Assembly (NCBI GenBank): GCA_021163085.1 | Contig: JAGGXL010000118.1 | Span: 1-6,132 of the forward strand | Source of the DNA: Thermodesulfobacterium sp. | Lineage (GTDB): Bacteria > Desulfobacterota > Thermodesulfobacteria > Thermodesulfobacteriales > Thermodesulfobacteriaceae | Reading direction: 5' to 3' | Length of the DNA stretch: 6,132 nt | In this document: piece by piece, positions 1 to 6,132 of the stretch | Numbering within the stretch: position 1 is the stretch's first letter | How the letters are laid out: every line of letters begins with the position of its first letter | The notes under the pieces: model-generated | The model's database searches: none | Told to the model about the DNA's origin: nothing | The model's input: the letters and a program-made list of their open reading frames with translations, nothing else | Program-made: the position numbers and the translations under genes

Positions 1-326
1 AATTAACACTTCTTATGGCAACAGATATAAAAAAGATAGAACCATATAATGATAGAATAAAAGTTTTTTTTAAAGATGGTAAAGAGGAAATATATGACCT
101 TATTTATTACTGTTTAGGAGGGACTACACCTAAAAATTTTTTAAAAAGAATAGGAATTGAGTTTAATGAAAATGGAGAACCTTTAATAGATGAGTTTTTT
201 GAGACCAATTTACCGAAAGTTTTTTTATCTGGAGATATTGCTTTAAAGCAAGGAAGTATAATGAAAGCTTTCAATTCAGCTCATACTGTTATAAAGAGGA
301 TCAAAGAGAAGTATCTTAAAAGCTAA
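1..326 (+). CDS. FAD/NAD(P)-dependent oxidoreductase, thioredoxin-reductase-like (C-terminal part)
   Basis: Only the last 107 residues are visible. The frame is open to the left edge (first full codon at position 3). The ATG at 15 has no Shine-Dalgarno and sits mid-domain, so the true start is upstream. The fragment carries the usual C-terminal signatures of two-dinucleotide-binding flavoproteins: a YYCLGGTTP stretch (visible residues 35-43), corresponding to the conserved G-x-x-P segment after the NAD(P)-binding domain, and KVFLSGDIALKQGSIMKAF (visible residues 72-90), whose Gly-Asp contacts the FAD in this superfamily. The family moves electrons from NAD(P)H through FAD to a disulfide or other acceptor. 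The redox-active CxxC, if present, would be upstream, so thioredoxin reductase proper cannot be separated from related oxidoreductases. The gene ends 50 nt before tRNA-Thr with no strong terminator between. The superfamily is fairly sure; the substrate is unknown. Confidence 0.8.
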   Translation, partial: LTLLMATDIKKIEPYNDRIKVFFKDGKEEIYDLIYYCLGGTTPKNFLKRIGIEFNENGEPLIDEFFETNLPKVFLSGDIALKQGSIMKAFNSAHTVIKRIKEKYLKS

Positions 327-336
327 AAATTTCAGT

Positions 337-365
337 TTGCCAATTTTAAAATAAGAATTTATATT
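337..365 (+). promoter_or_regulatory. Probable sigma70-type promoter of tRNA-Thr and downstream genes
   Basis: A -35 box TTGCCA (337-342, one mismatch to TTGACA) is followed by exactly 17 nt and a -10 box TATATT (360-365, one mismatch to TATAAT). Transcription would start near 371-373, about five bases before the mature tRNA 5' end at 377, giving the very short 5' leader typical of bacterial tRNA genes. In such AT-rich DNA a -10 match is cheap. The -35 match, ideal spacing and position directly before a tRNA make the call reasonable. It is also the only good promoter seen for the small gene and the ArsA-type gene that follow. Confidence 0.6.
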
Positions 366-376
366 TATAAGTATAA

Positions 377-448
377 GCCGGCGTAGCTCAGTGGTAGAGC
401 AGCTGATTCGTAATCAGCAGGGCATGGGTTCAAATCCCATCGCCGGCT
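377..448 (+). tRNA. tRNA-Thr (anticodon CGT)
   Basis: A full 72-nt cloverleaf can be folded by hand. The acceptor stem is GCCGGCG (377-383) with CGCCGGC (441-447), all G:C. The D stem is GCTC/GAGC (386-389 with 397-400). The anticodon stem is GCTGA/TCAGC (402-406 with 414-418) with loop TTCGTAA, so the anticodon CGT lies at 409-411. The T stem is ATGGG/CCCAT (424-428 with 436-440) with loop TTCAAAT, and the discriminator base is T448. It decodes the threonine codon ACG. The pairs G1-C72 and C2-G71, plus G35 and U36 in the anticodon, agree with known threonyl-tRNA synthetase identity elements. The 3' CCA is not encoded (TATTT follows), so a CCA-adding enzyme is required. It lies on the same strand as, and only 33 nt before, the next start codon. 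Confidence 0.96.
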
Positions 449-463
449 TATTTAATTCAGTAA

Positions 464-473
464 AAAGGAGGTG
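464..473 (+). promoter_or_regulatory. Perfect Shine-Dalgarno of the 69-residue protein
   Basis: AAAGGAGGTG pairs over all ten bases with the usual bacterial 16S 3' tail (CACCTCCTTT) and stands 8 nt before the ATG at 482. It is by far the strongest ribosome binding site in the window and begins 15 nt after the tRNA ends. The leader left after tRNA 3' processing would therefore be short (449-481) but complete for initiation. Confidence 0.85.
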
Positions 474-481
474 AAAATTAA

Positions 482-691
482 ATGAAGCATAAATGGATGG
501 AGCATATGGTTCAAGCTTGGGATGCTTTTATTGAAGAAATGTTTTCTTTTGTTCCAGAAGAGAGTAAAAAACATATTAAAAACGCAAGAAAGGAAATACT
601 GCTTGCCTTAAAAAGTGTTATAGAAAAGAGGATCGAAGAACTGGAAAAAGGCAAAAAAGAGATTAAAAAAGTAAAGGTTGAGAAGAGTTAA
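482..691 (+). CDS. Small helical basic protein of unknown function, upstream of the ArsA-type ATPase
   Basis: This gene encodes 69 residues that I cannot assign to a named family. The start is fixed by the ten-base Shine-Dalgarno at 464-473. The sequence divides into two predicted helices: residues 3-23, with aromatics W5, W13, F16, F21 and F23, and residues 26-56, separated by P25. The second helix has a repeating hydrophobic face (I32, A35, I39, L43, V46/I47, I51, L54) and could form a coiled coil or helical hairpin. A lysine-rich tail follows (residues 56-68). The protein has 15 Lys and 12 Glu, no Cys, no signal peptide and no membrane segment, so it is probably cytosolic. Its stop is 7 nt before the ArsA-type start, and the stop overlaps that gene's Shine-Dalgarno, which implies co-translation. 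A role as partner or adaptor of the ATPase is inference from position only. Confidence 0.8.
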   Translation: MKHKWMEHMVQAWDAFIEEMFSFVPEESKKHIKNARKEILLALKSVIEKRIEELEKGKKEIKKVKVEKS

Positions 692-698
692 GGACTAA

Positions 699-1841
699 AT
701 GCGAATAATTCTTTTTACAGGAAAAGGAGGAGTAGGTAAAACCACTCTTTCAGCAGCAACAGGTACTTATCTCTCAGAGCTTGGTAAAAAAGTTTTAGTT
801 GTTTCTGTTGATCCTGCTCATTCACTTTCTGATGTATTAGAGGAAGATGTAGGGCCAGAACCAAAAAAAATTTTTAATAATTTTTATGCTCAAGAAATAG
901 ATGTTTATTACTCAATAGAGAAATTTTGGGGAATTTTAAAGGAATATTTAAAAAGTCTTCTTAAATGGCAGGGAATAGATGAGATTTTAGCTGAAGAGAT
1001 GTCAGTTTTGCCTGGTATGGAAGAAGTTTCTTCATTTTTGTGGATAAACAAGCATGTAGAGGATAAAAAGTTTGATGTTATTATTGTTGATTCTGCACCT
1101 ACTGGAGAAACATTAAGATTTCTTAGTCTTCCAGATGCAGCAAGCTGGTGGATAACTAAAATACTTCCTTTACAAAGAAAACTTATGAAATTTATAAGAC
1201 CTGCAGCCAGAGTAGTTACTGATATGCCTCTTCCTGAAGAGGAAACATACGATGCATTAGAGGATCTTTTCCGACAGGTTTATAACCTTTATTATCTTTT
1301 GCAAAACCAAGAAATTTCTTCTGTAAGATTAGTGGTTAATCCTGAAAAAATGGTAATAAAAGAGACAGAAAAAGCTTTTACATATCTTCATCTTTTTGGC
1401 TTTCCTGTTGACGGTATTTTCATAAATCGGGTAGCTGAAAAGGAAAATCCATTTTATAAAATTCAAAGAAAATATATAGAAAGAATTATAAAAAGTTTTG
1501 AACCAACCCCGATTTTTATGATTCCACAGCTTTATGAAGAAATTTTGGGTTATGAAAAACTAAAAGAATTTGGGAAAAGGGTTTATCAGAACAAAAATCC
1601 TGCTGATATATTTTATAAGGATAAACCTTTTGAAATCCTGGAAAAGAACGGAGAATACATTTTAAAGTTAGCTTTAAAAGAAATCCCACAAGAAGAGCTT
1701 GAGGTTTATCAAAAGGATGAGGATTTAATTATTAAAATTGGAAATCATAAAAGGCATTTTTTCCTTCCAAGGGTATTGCTAAACAAAGAAATAAAAGGTG
1801 CAGTTATTAAAGAAAATTTTTTAGAGATAGGATTTAGTTAA
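699..1841 (+). CDS. ArsA/Get3-family ATPase with C-terminal HSP20-like domain, cysteine-free
   Basis: This is a single-domain ATPase of 380 residues. It shows the deviant Walker A GKGGVGKT at 8-15, with signature Lys9 that contacts nucleotide across the dimer; switch I DPAHSLSD at 38-45; and switch II beginning DSAPTGETLRFLSLP at 131-145, close to the Get3 version. Residues from about 309 to 380 form a beta-rich segment resembling the HSP20/alpha-crystallin-like domain attached to many bacterial ArsA homologues and to Get3d of plants and cyanobacteria. There is no Cys anywhere, so both the metalloid-binding cysteines of arsenical-pump ArsA and the zinc CxxC of eukaryotic Get3 are absent. No ars genes are nearby. 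Arsenite export is therefore unlikely; cytosolic client-protein binding or targeting is a better guess but unproven. The start ATG has AAGGA (690-694) 4 nt upstream, overlapping the previous stop. The 3' end overlaps the convergent channel gene by 21 bp. Confidence 0.93.
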   Translation: MRIILFTGKGGVGKTTLSAATGTYLSELGKKVLVVSVDPAHSLSDVLEEDVGPEPKKIFNNFYAQEIDVYYSIEKFWGILKEYLKSLLKWQGIDEILAEEMSVLPGMEEVSSFLWINKHVEDKKFDVIIVDSAPTGETLRFLSLPDAASWWITKILPLQRKLMKFIRPAARVVTDMPLPEEETYDALEDLFRQVYNLYYLLQNQEISSVRLVVNPEKMVIKETEKAFTYLHLFGFPVDGIFINRVAEKENPFYKIQRKYIERIIKSFEPTPIFMIPQLYEEILGYEKLKEFGKRVYQNKNPADIFYKDKPFEILEKNGEYILKLALKEIPQEELEVYQKDEDLIIKIGNHKRHFFLPRVLLNKEIKGAVIKENFLEIGFS

Positions 1842-2951
1842 GCTTCTTTTTTTATTCCAAAAATCAGGTAATTTTTCTATATAAATTGATGTGCTTGGAA
1901 ATGCAAAAGAAGCACCATTCCTTTCAATAATTTCCATAATCTTTAAATTGACATCCTCTCTTATAGCTAAATATTCTTCCCATTTAGCAGTATTTGTAAA
2001 ACAATATATAAATATATTTAAAGAACTATCTCCAAAATCTGTAAAATAAACCATTAAAAGTTGATCTTTGGCAATTCTTGGATGAGTTTTTAACATATCT
2101 CTGATTTCATTAAGTATTTTAACCATTTGTTCTCTTGTTGTGCTATAGGTTACCCCTATAATCATTTTTATTCTTCTAACATTTCTTCTGGAAAAATTTT
2201 CTAAGGATTGGTTGGCAAGTATTTGATTGGGGATAATGATTAAGCTTTTTTCAAAACTTCTTATTTTACTTGATCTTAGTCCTATATCTTCTACAATTCC
2301 TTCTACATCACCTATTTTTATCCAATCTCCAACCTTCATAGTTTTATCTACAAGAACTGTTAAACCACCAAAGAGATTTGCTGCAGTATCTTTAGCAGCA
2401 AGAGCAAATGCAAGACCACCAAGTCCCAAGGAAGCAATAACTGCACTTATATTTATTCCCCATTCCTGAAGAATAGCTAAAACTCCAATTCCAATAGCAA
2501 AAATTTTTAGAAGCTTTATTAAAAAACTTCCCAGCTCTTTAGCTATTTCTTCTCCAAACTTTTCTGTAAATCTATAGATATAAATGCTTAACCCAACCAC
2601 AAGATTATACAAAGTCCAAGAAATAACAATGATAATCAAGCTTTTAATAAGTTTGGCAATTATGGTGTGTTCCATCCCGAGTATAAGAAAAGCAACAAAC
2701 AAACCAACTATTATAATTAAAAAACTAAGAGGTTTGGAAGTAATATTTATAAGTAAGTCGTCTAACTCAGTGGAACTCTTTTTTGCTAAGCGTTCCACAA
2801 ATCTTACTACTACCAGAATAAAAAACTTTCTTAAAAAAAGAGAAAGGAAAACAGCCAGTAATGCTAAAACAAGCTTGTAAAGAGGTATGCCAAATATTAC
2901 ATAATTTAAATAATCTGTTATATTTTTTAAAAAATCTATTAAACCTTCCAT
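1821..2951 (-). CDS. Mechanosensitive channel, MscS family (YnaI-like, five membrane segments)
   Basis: This is an inner-membrane channel of 376 residues that would open under membrane tension and release solutes during hypo-osmotic shock. Hydrophobic segments lie near residues 24-48, 75-93, 100-126, 145-162 and 168-200. The last is the pore helix with the Gly/Ala pattern IASLGLGGLAFALAAKD. The MscS beta domain follows (VGDWIKIGDVEGIVEDIG, then IIPNQ at 238-242), then the alpha/beta domain to about 358. Five segments, the AAKD motif in place of the MscS Gln112-Gly113 hinge, and a C-terminal stretch containing SSLNIFIYCFT and ASFAFPS all match YnaI rather than the 286-residue E. coli MscS. The start lies 10 nt after the rsmB stop. 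The partial Shine-Dalgarno TGAGGGG (2964-2958) includes that TGA, so translation is probably coupled. The last codons overlap the ATPase gene on the other strand. Confidence 0.95.
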   Translation of the reverse strand: MEGLIDFLKNITDYLNYVIFGIPLYKLVLALLAVFLSLFLRKFFILVVVRFVERLAKKSSTELDDLLINITSKPLSFLIIIVGLFVAFLILGMEHTIIAKLIKSLIIIVISWTLYNLVVGLSIYIYRFTEKFGEEIAKELGSFLIKLLKIFAIGIGVLAILQEWGINISAVIASLGLGGLAFALAAKDTAANLFGGLTVLVDKTMKVGDWIKIGDVEGIVEDIGLRSSKIRSFEKSLIIIPNQILANQSLENFSRRNVRRIKMIIGVTYSTTREQMVKILNEIRDMLKTHPRIAKDQLLMVYFTDFGDSSLNIFIYCFTNTAKWEEYLAIREDVNLKIMEIIERNGASFAFPSTSIYIEKLPDFWNKKRSLTKSYL

Positions 2952-2961
2952 AGGAAACCCC

Positions 2962-4344
2962 TCACTTGATTTTCCTTAGTCTTACAGCAAAAAAACCATC
3001 AAGATTGTGTTTGTGAGGAAAGGTTTTTAAATATAATTCATCCTCTATAAGTTCTCTGATTTTTATTCCGCAAATTTTTTCAAGCACAATCAAAGGATTT
3101 TCCATTTCAAATTCCGGATGATTTTCTAAAAATTTTTTAACAACTTTTTCATTTTCCTCTGGCTCTAAACTGCAGGTTGCATAAACCATAATTCCTTTAG
3201 GTTTAAGAAAAGAAGAAAGTCCTTCAAGGAGTCTAAGCTGTTTTTCTGGAATTTTTACAAAGTCTTCTTCTTTTCTTGCCCATTTTATATCTGGATGTTT
3301 TCTAATTACACCTGTTCCTGTGCATGGAGCATCAATAAGAATTCTATCAAAAAGAGGGGTTTTTAGCTTAGGAAGTTCTTCTACCACATCTCCTTGAAAA
3401 ACTTTTGGTTCTTTAAGACCAAGTCTTTGAAAGTTCTCTTTTAATTTTTCAAGTCTCCAGGGATAAAGGTCAAAAGCCCAAACAATTCCTTTATTTTCCA
3501 TTAATTCAGCAATATGTGTGGTTTTTCCCCCAACTCCTGCACAGGCATCAAGAATTTTTTCTCCTGGTTTTGGATTTAAAAGAAAAGTAACCAGCTGGCT
3601 TGCAGAATCCTGAACACTTATCCACCCAAAGTGATAAGCCTTTAATTCTGTAACTTTACCTCTAAATCCATCCAGAATAATTCCTGCAGGGCTATAAGGA
3701 CAGGCTTTGGGCTGTGGAACTTCTTCTTTTTGCAAAAAGGTTAAAAAGTTGTTTCTGCTTACTTTTAAGGTATTTACCCTTATTACTAAAGGAGGTCTTT
3801 CATTGCTTGCTGAAAGCAATTTCTCTGTTTCTTCAAAACCAAATCTATCAAGCCATCTTTTTACAAGCCACTCAGGAAAAGAATATTTTATAGAAAGATA
3901 AAATACTGGATTAAAATCCGGTGGTTCAGGAAGATTATTTTTATTTTCTGCGATTTTATGTAAAATTGCATTAACTAATCCTTTTATCCATTCTCCTCTT
4001 TTTCTATGAGAAAGAATTTTTAAATTTTCAGCAAGAGCAACCCTTTCTGGTATTCTTGTATAAAGTATCTGGTAAACACCCAAGCGTAAAATGTTTCTCA
4101 CTTCTGCATCCATTTTTTCTAAAGGATGGTCTGAAAAACGAGAAATAACAAAATCTATATAATAAAGATATCGAACTACTCCATTAACAAGTTCTCCTAC
4201 AAGAGCTCTATCTCTTTCATCAGGAAGCACACTTTTGGTTAAAACTTGAGAAAGGATTTCATCTAAAAGTGGTTTTCCTTTTTCCCAACGAATAAGAATT
4301 TTTAAAGCAACTGCCCTTGGATTAGTTTTAGGGAGTCTTGGCAT
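2962..4344 (-). CDS. rsmB: 16S rRNA (cytosine-967-C5)-methyltransferase
   Basis: This enzyme transfers a methyl group from S-adenosylmethionine to C5 of a cytosine in 16S rRNA (C967 in E. coli numbering) during small-subunit assembly. At 460 residues it is slightly longer than the E. coli enzyme (429). Residues 1 to about 135 form the NusB-like RNA-binding domain, which distinguishes RsmB from RsmF. The Rossmann methyltransferase domain follows, with SAM motif I DACAGVGGKT at 266-275, acidic D292 at the end of the next strand, motif IV DAPCTGTG at 338-345 (product-release Cys341) and motif VI ATCSLEPEENE (catalytic nucleophile Cys391). The family tail LKTFPHKHNLDGFFAVRLRK closes the protein, so it looks intact and active. 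It starts 10 nt after the uvrB stop without a well-placed Shine-Dalgarno: the nearest GGAG (4362-4359) is 14 nt away, inside the last uvrB codons. This suggests translation coupled to uvrB. No alternative start is evident nearby. Confidence 0.96.
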   Translation of the reverse strand: MPRLPKTNPRAVALKILIRWEKGKPLLDEILSQVLTKSVLPDERDRALVGELVNGVVRYLYYIDFVISRFSDHPLEKMDAEVRNILRLGVYQILYTRIPERVALAENLKILSHRKRGEWIKGLVNAILHKIAENKNNLPEPPDFNPVFYLSIKYSFPEWLVKRWLDRFGFEETEKLLSASNERPPLVIRVNTLKVSRNNFLTFLQKEEVPQPKACPYSPAGIILDGFRGKVTELKAYHFGWISVQDSASQLVTFLLNPKPGEKILDACAGVGGKTTHIAELMENKGIVWAFDLYPWRLEKLKENFQRLGLKEPKVFQGDVVEELPKLKTPLFDRILIDAPCTGTGVIRKHPDIKWARKEEDFVKIPEKQLRLLEGLSSFLKPKGIMVYATCSLEPEENEKVVKKFLENHPEFEMENPLIVLEKICGIKIRELIEDELYLKTFPHKHNLDGFFAVRLRKIK

Positions 4345-4354
4345 GATTTAAAAA

Positions 4355-6132
4355 TTAGCTCCATTGCAAAGCAAGTTGTTTTAAAGAAAAAAGTCGGTCT
4401 CTTAAAATAGCAGCTTTTTCAAATTCATAATTTTTAGCTGCTTCTTTCATTTCCTTTTCAACCTTTTCAATTTCAGCTTTTAAAGATTCTAAGCTTTCAA
4501 AAACTTCAGTAGTTTCTACTATCTTTTCTAAATTCACAAAATCAGCTTCAACCATTCTCATAAGTGGATCATCAAGAGATTTTACCACGCTTTTAGGAGT
4601 TATACTATGTTTTTTATTATATTCTTCTTGAATCTTTCTTCTTCTCTCTGTTTCTTCTACAGCTTTTTTTATAGCTGGAGTAATGGTGTGAGCATAAAGT
4701 ATAGCTGTTCCATTAACATTTCTTGCTGCTCTTCCTATCATCTGGATAAGGCTTCTTTCAGATCTTAAGAATCCCTCTTTATCAGCATCAAGTATAGCTA
4801 TTAAAGAAACTTCAGGAAGATCCAGTCCTTCTCTTAAAAGATTTATTCCTATTAAAACATCATAAACACCCTTTCTCAAATCCCTTATAATTCTTGCTCT
4901 TTCCAGAGTTTTTAAATCTGAGTGCATATAGCAAGCTTTTATTCCAAGTTCTTTATAATAATCTGTTAATTCCTCTGCTAATCTTTTTGTAAGTGTGCAT
5001 ACTAAAACCCTTTCCTTAGCTTCTATTCTTTTTTTGATTTCAAAATAAAGATCTTCTACCTGATTTTCTGAAGGTCTTACCTCTACTTTTGGATCAAGAA
5101 GTCCTGTTGGACGAATAATTTGTTCTATAATTCTTCCTTCTGCCTTTTCTATTTCATAATCTCCTGGAGTTGCTGAAACATAGATAACCTGATTAATTCG
5201 CTTTTCAAATTCTTCAAATGTAAGAGGACGATTGTCAAGTGCAGAAGGGAGTCTGAACCCATATTCTACAAGTGTTTCTTTTCTACTTCTATCTCCTCTA
5301 TACATCCCTCTTAATTGAGGAATAGTTATATGGCTTTCATCTATAAAAAGGAGAAAATCATCTGGAAAATAATCTAAAAGAGTATATGGGGGTTCTCCTG
5401 GTTTTCTTCCATCTAAGTATCTGCTGTAATTTTCAATACCTTTACAGTAACCGACTTCCTCAAGAAGCTCTAAATCATAAAGTGTTCTTTTTTCAAGTCT
5501 TTCTGCAAAGGTATAAAGTCCTTTACTTTTAAAGTATTCAACCCTATCTTTAAGTTCTTTTTTTATTTCCTCTATTGCCCATTTAAGTTTATCCTCAGAA
5601 GTGACATAATGGCTTGCAGGGAAAATTACGATATTATTTACTTTTCCAAGAGTTTTACCTCTAAATGGGTCAATTATTTTTATTTCTTCTATCTCATTAT
5701 CCCAAAGACTTACTCTTACAGCTCTTTTTTCTTCATTAGACGGGAAAATTTCAATTATATCACCTCTTACTCTAAAAGTGGCACGGATAAAATCCATTTC
5801 AGTTCTTTCATAATGCATTGTTACAAGAACTCTTAAGAGTTCATCTCTTCTTATTTTAGCTCCAACTCTTAAATAAAGATGTTTTTGAAAATACTCCTCA
5901 GGGGAACCAAGTCCATAAATGCAAGAAACACTTGCTACAACGATTACATCTCTTCTTGAAAGAACAGCAGCAGTAGCTGAATGTCTTAGTCTATCTATAA
6001 AATCATTAATAGAGGCATCCTTTTCAATGTAAGTATCAGTTATAGGAACATAGGCTTCAGGCTGATAATAATCATAATAAGAAACAAAATATTCTACTGC
6101 ATTTTCAGGAAAAAGCTTTTTAAATTCATTAT
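4355..6132 (-). CDS. uvrB: Excinuclease ABC subunit B (N-terminus beyond the window)
   Basis: UvrB receives damaged DNA from UvrA, verifies the lesion by strand separation and recruits UvrC for incision. The frame is open to the right edge and gives 591 residues. Aligning its DESH box (visible residues 264-267) with E. coli (338-341) puts the first visible residue near family position 75, so Walker A and the true start lie outside. An internal ATG at 5818 is not the start, because the 104 codons before it are unmistakable UvrB. Visible in order are the beta-hairpin region YFVSYYDYYQPEAYVP, then VVASVSCIYGLG, TFRVRGDIIEIFPS, the DESH helicase box, YVSATPGDYE, HSDLKTLER, LLREGLDLPEVSLIAILDAD, QMIGRAARN (motif VI) and a C-terminal UVR motif (about visible residues 550-591) that contacts UvrA or UvrC. 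All key motifs in the visible part are intact. It is the first visible gene of the uvrB-rsmB-channel run. Confidence 0.97.
   Translation of the reverse strand, partial: NEFKKLFPENAVEYFVSYYDYYQPEAYVPITDTYIEKDASINDFIDRLRHSATAAVLSRRDVIVVASVSCIYGLGSPEEYFQKHLYLRVGAKIRRDELLRVLVTMHYERTEMDFIRATFRVRGDIIEIFPSNEEKRAVRVSLWDNEIEEIKIIDPFRGKTLGKVNNIVIFPASHYVTSEDKLKWAIEEIKKELKDRVEYFKSKGLYTFAERLEKRTLYDLELLEEVGYCKGIENYSRYLDGRKPGEPPYTLLDYFPDDFLLFIDESHITIPQLRGMYRGDRSRKETLVEYGFRLPSALDNRPLTFEEFEKRINQVIYVSATPGDYEIEKAEGRIIEQIIRPTGLLDPKVEVRPSENQVEDLYFEIKKRIEAKERVLVCTLTKRLAEELTDYYKELGIKACYMHSDLKTLERARIIRDLRKGVYDVLIGINLLREGLDLPEVSLIAILDADKEGFLRSERSLIQMIGRAARNVNGTAILYAHTITPAIKKAVEETERRRKIQEEYNKKHSITPKSVVKSLDDPLMRMVEADFVNLEKIVETTEVFESLESLKAEIEKVEKEMKEAAKNYEFEKAAILRDRLFSLKQLALQWS

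Noticed and set aside
15..17. ATG at 15 as the start of a short 103-residue protein.
   Set aside because: The frame is open to the left edge, the ATG lacks a ribosome binding site, and the protein begins in the middle of a flavoprotein fold.
326..347. Possible terminator after the oxidoreductase gene (AAAATT at 326-331 with AATTTT at 342-347).
   Set aside because: The stem is only six A:T pairs with a 10-nt loop, has no G:C pair, and overlaps the -35 box; it would not be a stable intrinsic terminator.
424..448. tRNA 3' end as an attachment site for an integrated element.
   Set aside because: No second copy of the tRNA 3' end and no integrase or other mobile gene was seen in the window.
699..1841. 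Arsenic resistance locus.
   Set aside because: The ArsA-type protein has no cysteines and no arsR, arsB, acr3, arsC or arsD gene is present in the window.
1809..1853. Possible terminator at the convergent junction, with a seven-T run at 1847-1853.
   Set aside because: No G:C-containing hairpin precedes the run; the only pairing (AAAGAA with TTCTTT) has a loop of about 30 nt.
2227..2880. Open plus-strand frames (2227-2469 and 2584-2880) opposite the channel gene.
   Set aside because: They lie wholly inside a well-supported MscS-family gene on the other strand, lack a Shine-Dalgarno and encode low-complexity Ile/Ser/Lys-rich products; they are antisense shadows.
3707..3901. Open plus-strand frame inside rsmB, and an AAAGGAGGT Shine-Dalgarno-like string near 3788-3796 on the plus strand.
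   Set aside because: The string is the complement of rsmB codons for Arg-Pro-Pro-Leu and has no suitable ATG after it; the frame is a shadow of the methyltransferase gene.
5609..5836. Open plus-strand frame rich in Tyr, Phe and Ser opposite uvrB.
   Set aside because: It is antisense to highly conserved UvrB sequence, and its composition is that of complemented AT-rich codons.

Overview
The window looks like ordinary chromosome from an AT-rich, probably thermophilic bacterium. Coding regions favour AGA (Arg), ATA (Ile) and A/T third positions, and the proteins are rich in Lys, Glu and Ile. The one tRNA has an all-G:C acceptor stem and about 58% G+C against a clearly AT-rich background. The mix of genes (UvrB, RsmB, a YnaI-type MscS channel, an ArsA ATPase with an HSP20-like tail) fits a low-GC thermophilic lineage such as Thermodesulfobacteria or Aquificota. 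That placement is inference; there is no rRNA or marker here that fixes it.

Plus-strand half (1-1841): the left edge cuts the end of a flavoprotein oxidoreductase related to thioredoxin reductase. After a 50-nt gap holding a good sigma70-type promoter comes tRNA-Thr(CGU). Only 15 nt after the tRNA there is a perfect 10-nt Shine-Dalgarno for a 69-residue helical protein of unknown function. A single-domain ArsA/Get3-type ATPase follows 7 nt later. No terminator or second promoter is visible between the tRNA and the small gene, so tRNA, small protein and ATPase are probably one transcript. The ATPase has no cysteine at all and ends in an HSP20/alpha-crystallin-like domain, so a protein-targeting or chaperone role is more likely than arsenite export.

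Minus-strand half (6132-1821): uvrB (excision repair; first ~74 residues lie beyond the right edge), rsmB (16S rRNA m5C methyltransferase) and a YnaI-type mechanosensitive channel run in that order with 10-nt gaps, a compact operon whose promoter is outside the window. The two transcription units meet tail to tail and their last codons overlap by 21 bp, with no recognisable terminator.

Nothing here is a clearly new system. The most interesting item is the pair of small helical protein plus cysteine-free ArsA-HSP20 ATPase, apparently expressed behind a tRNA. No mobile element, CRISPR array, riboswitch or significant repeat was seen, and no gene-free stretch exceeds 300 bases.
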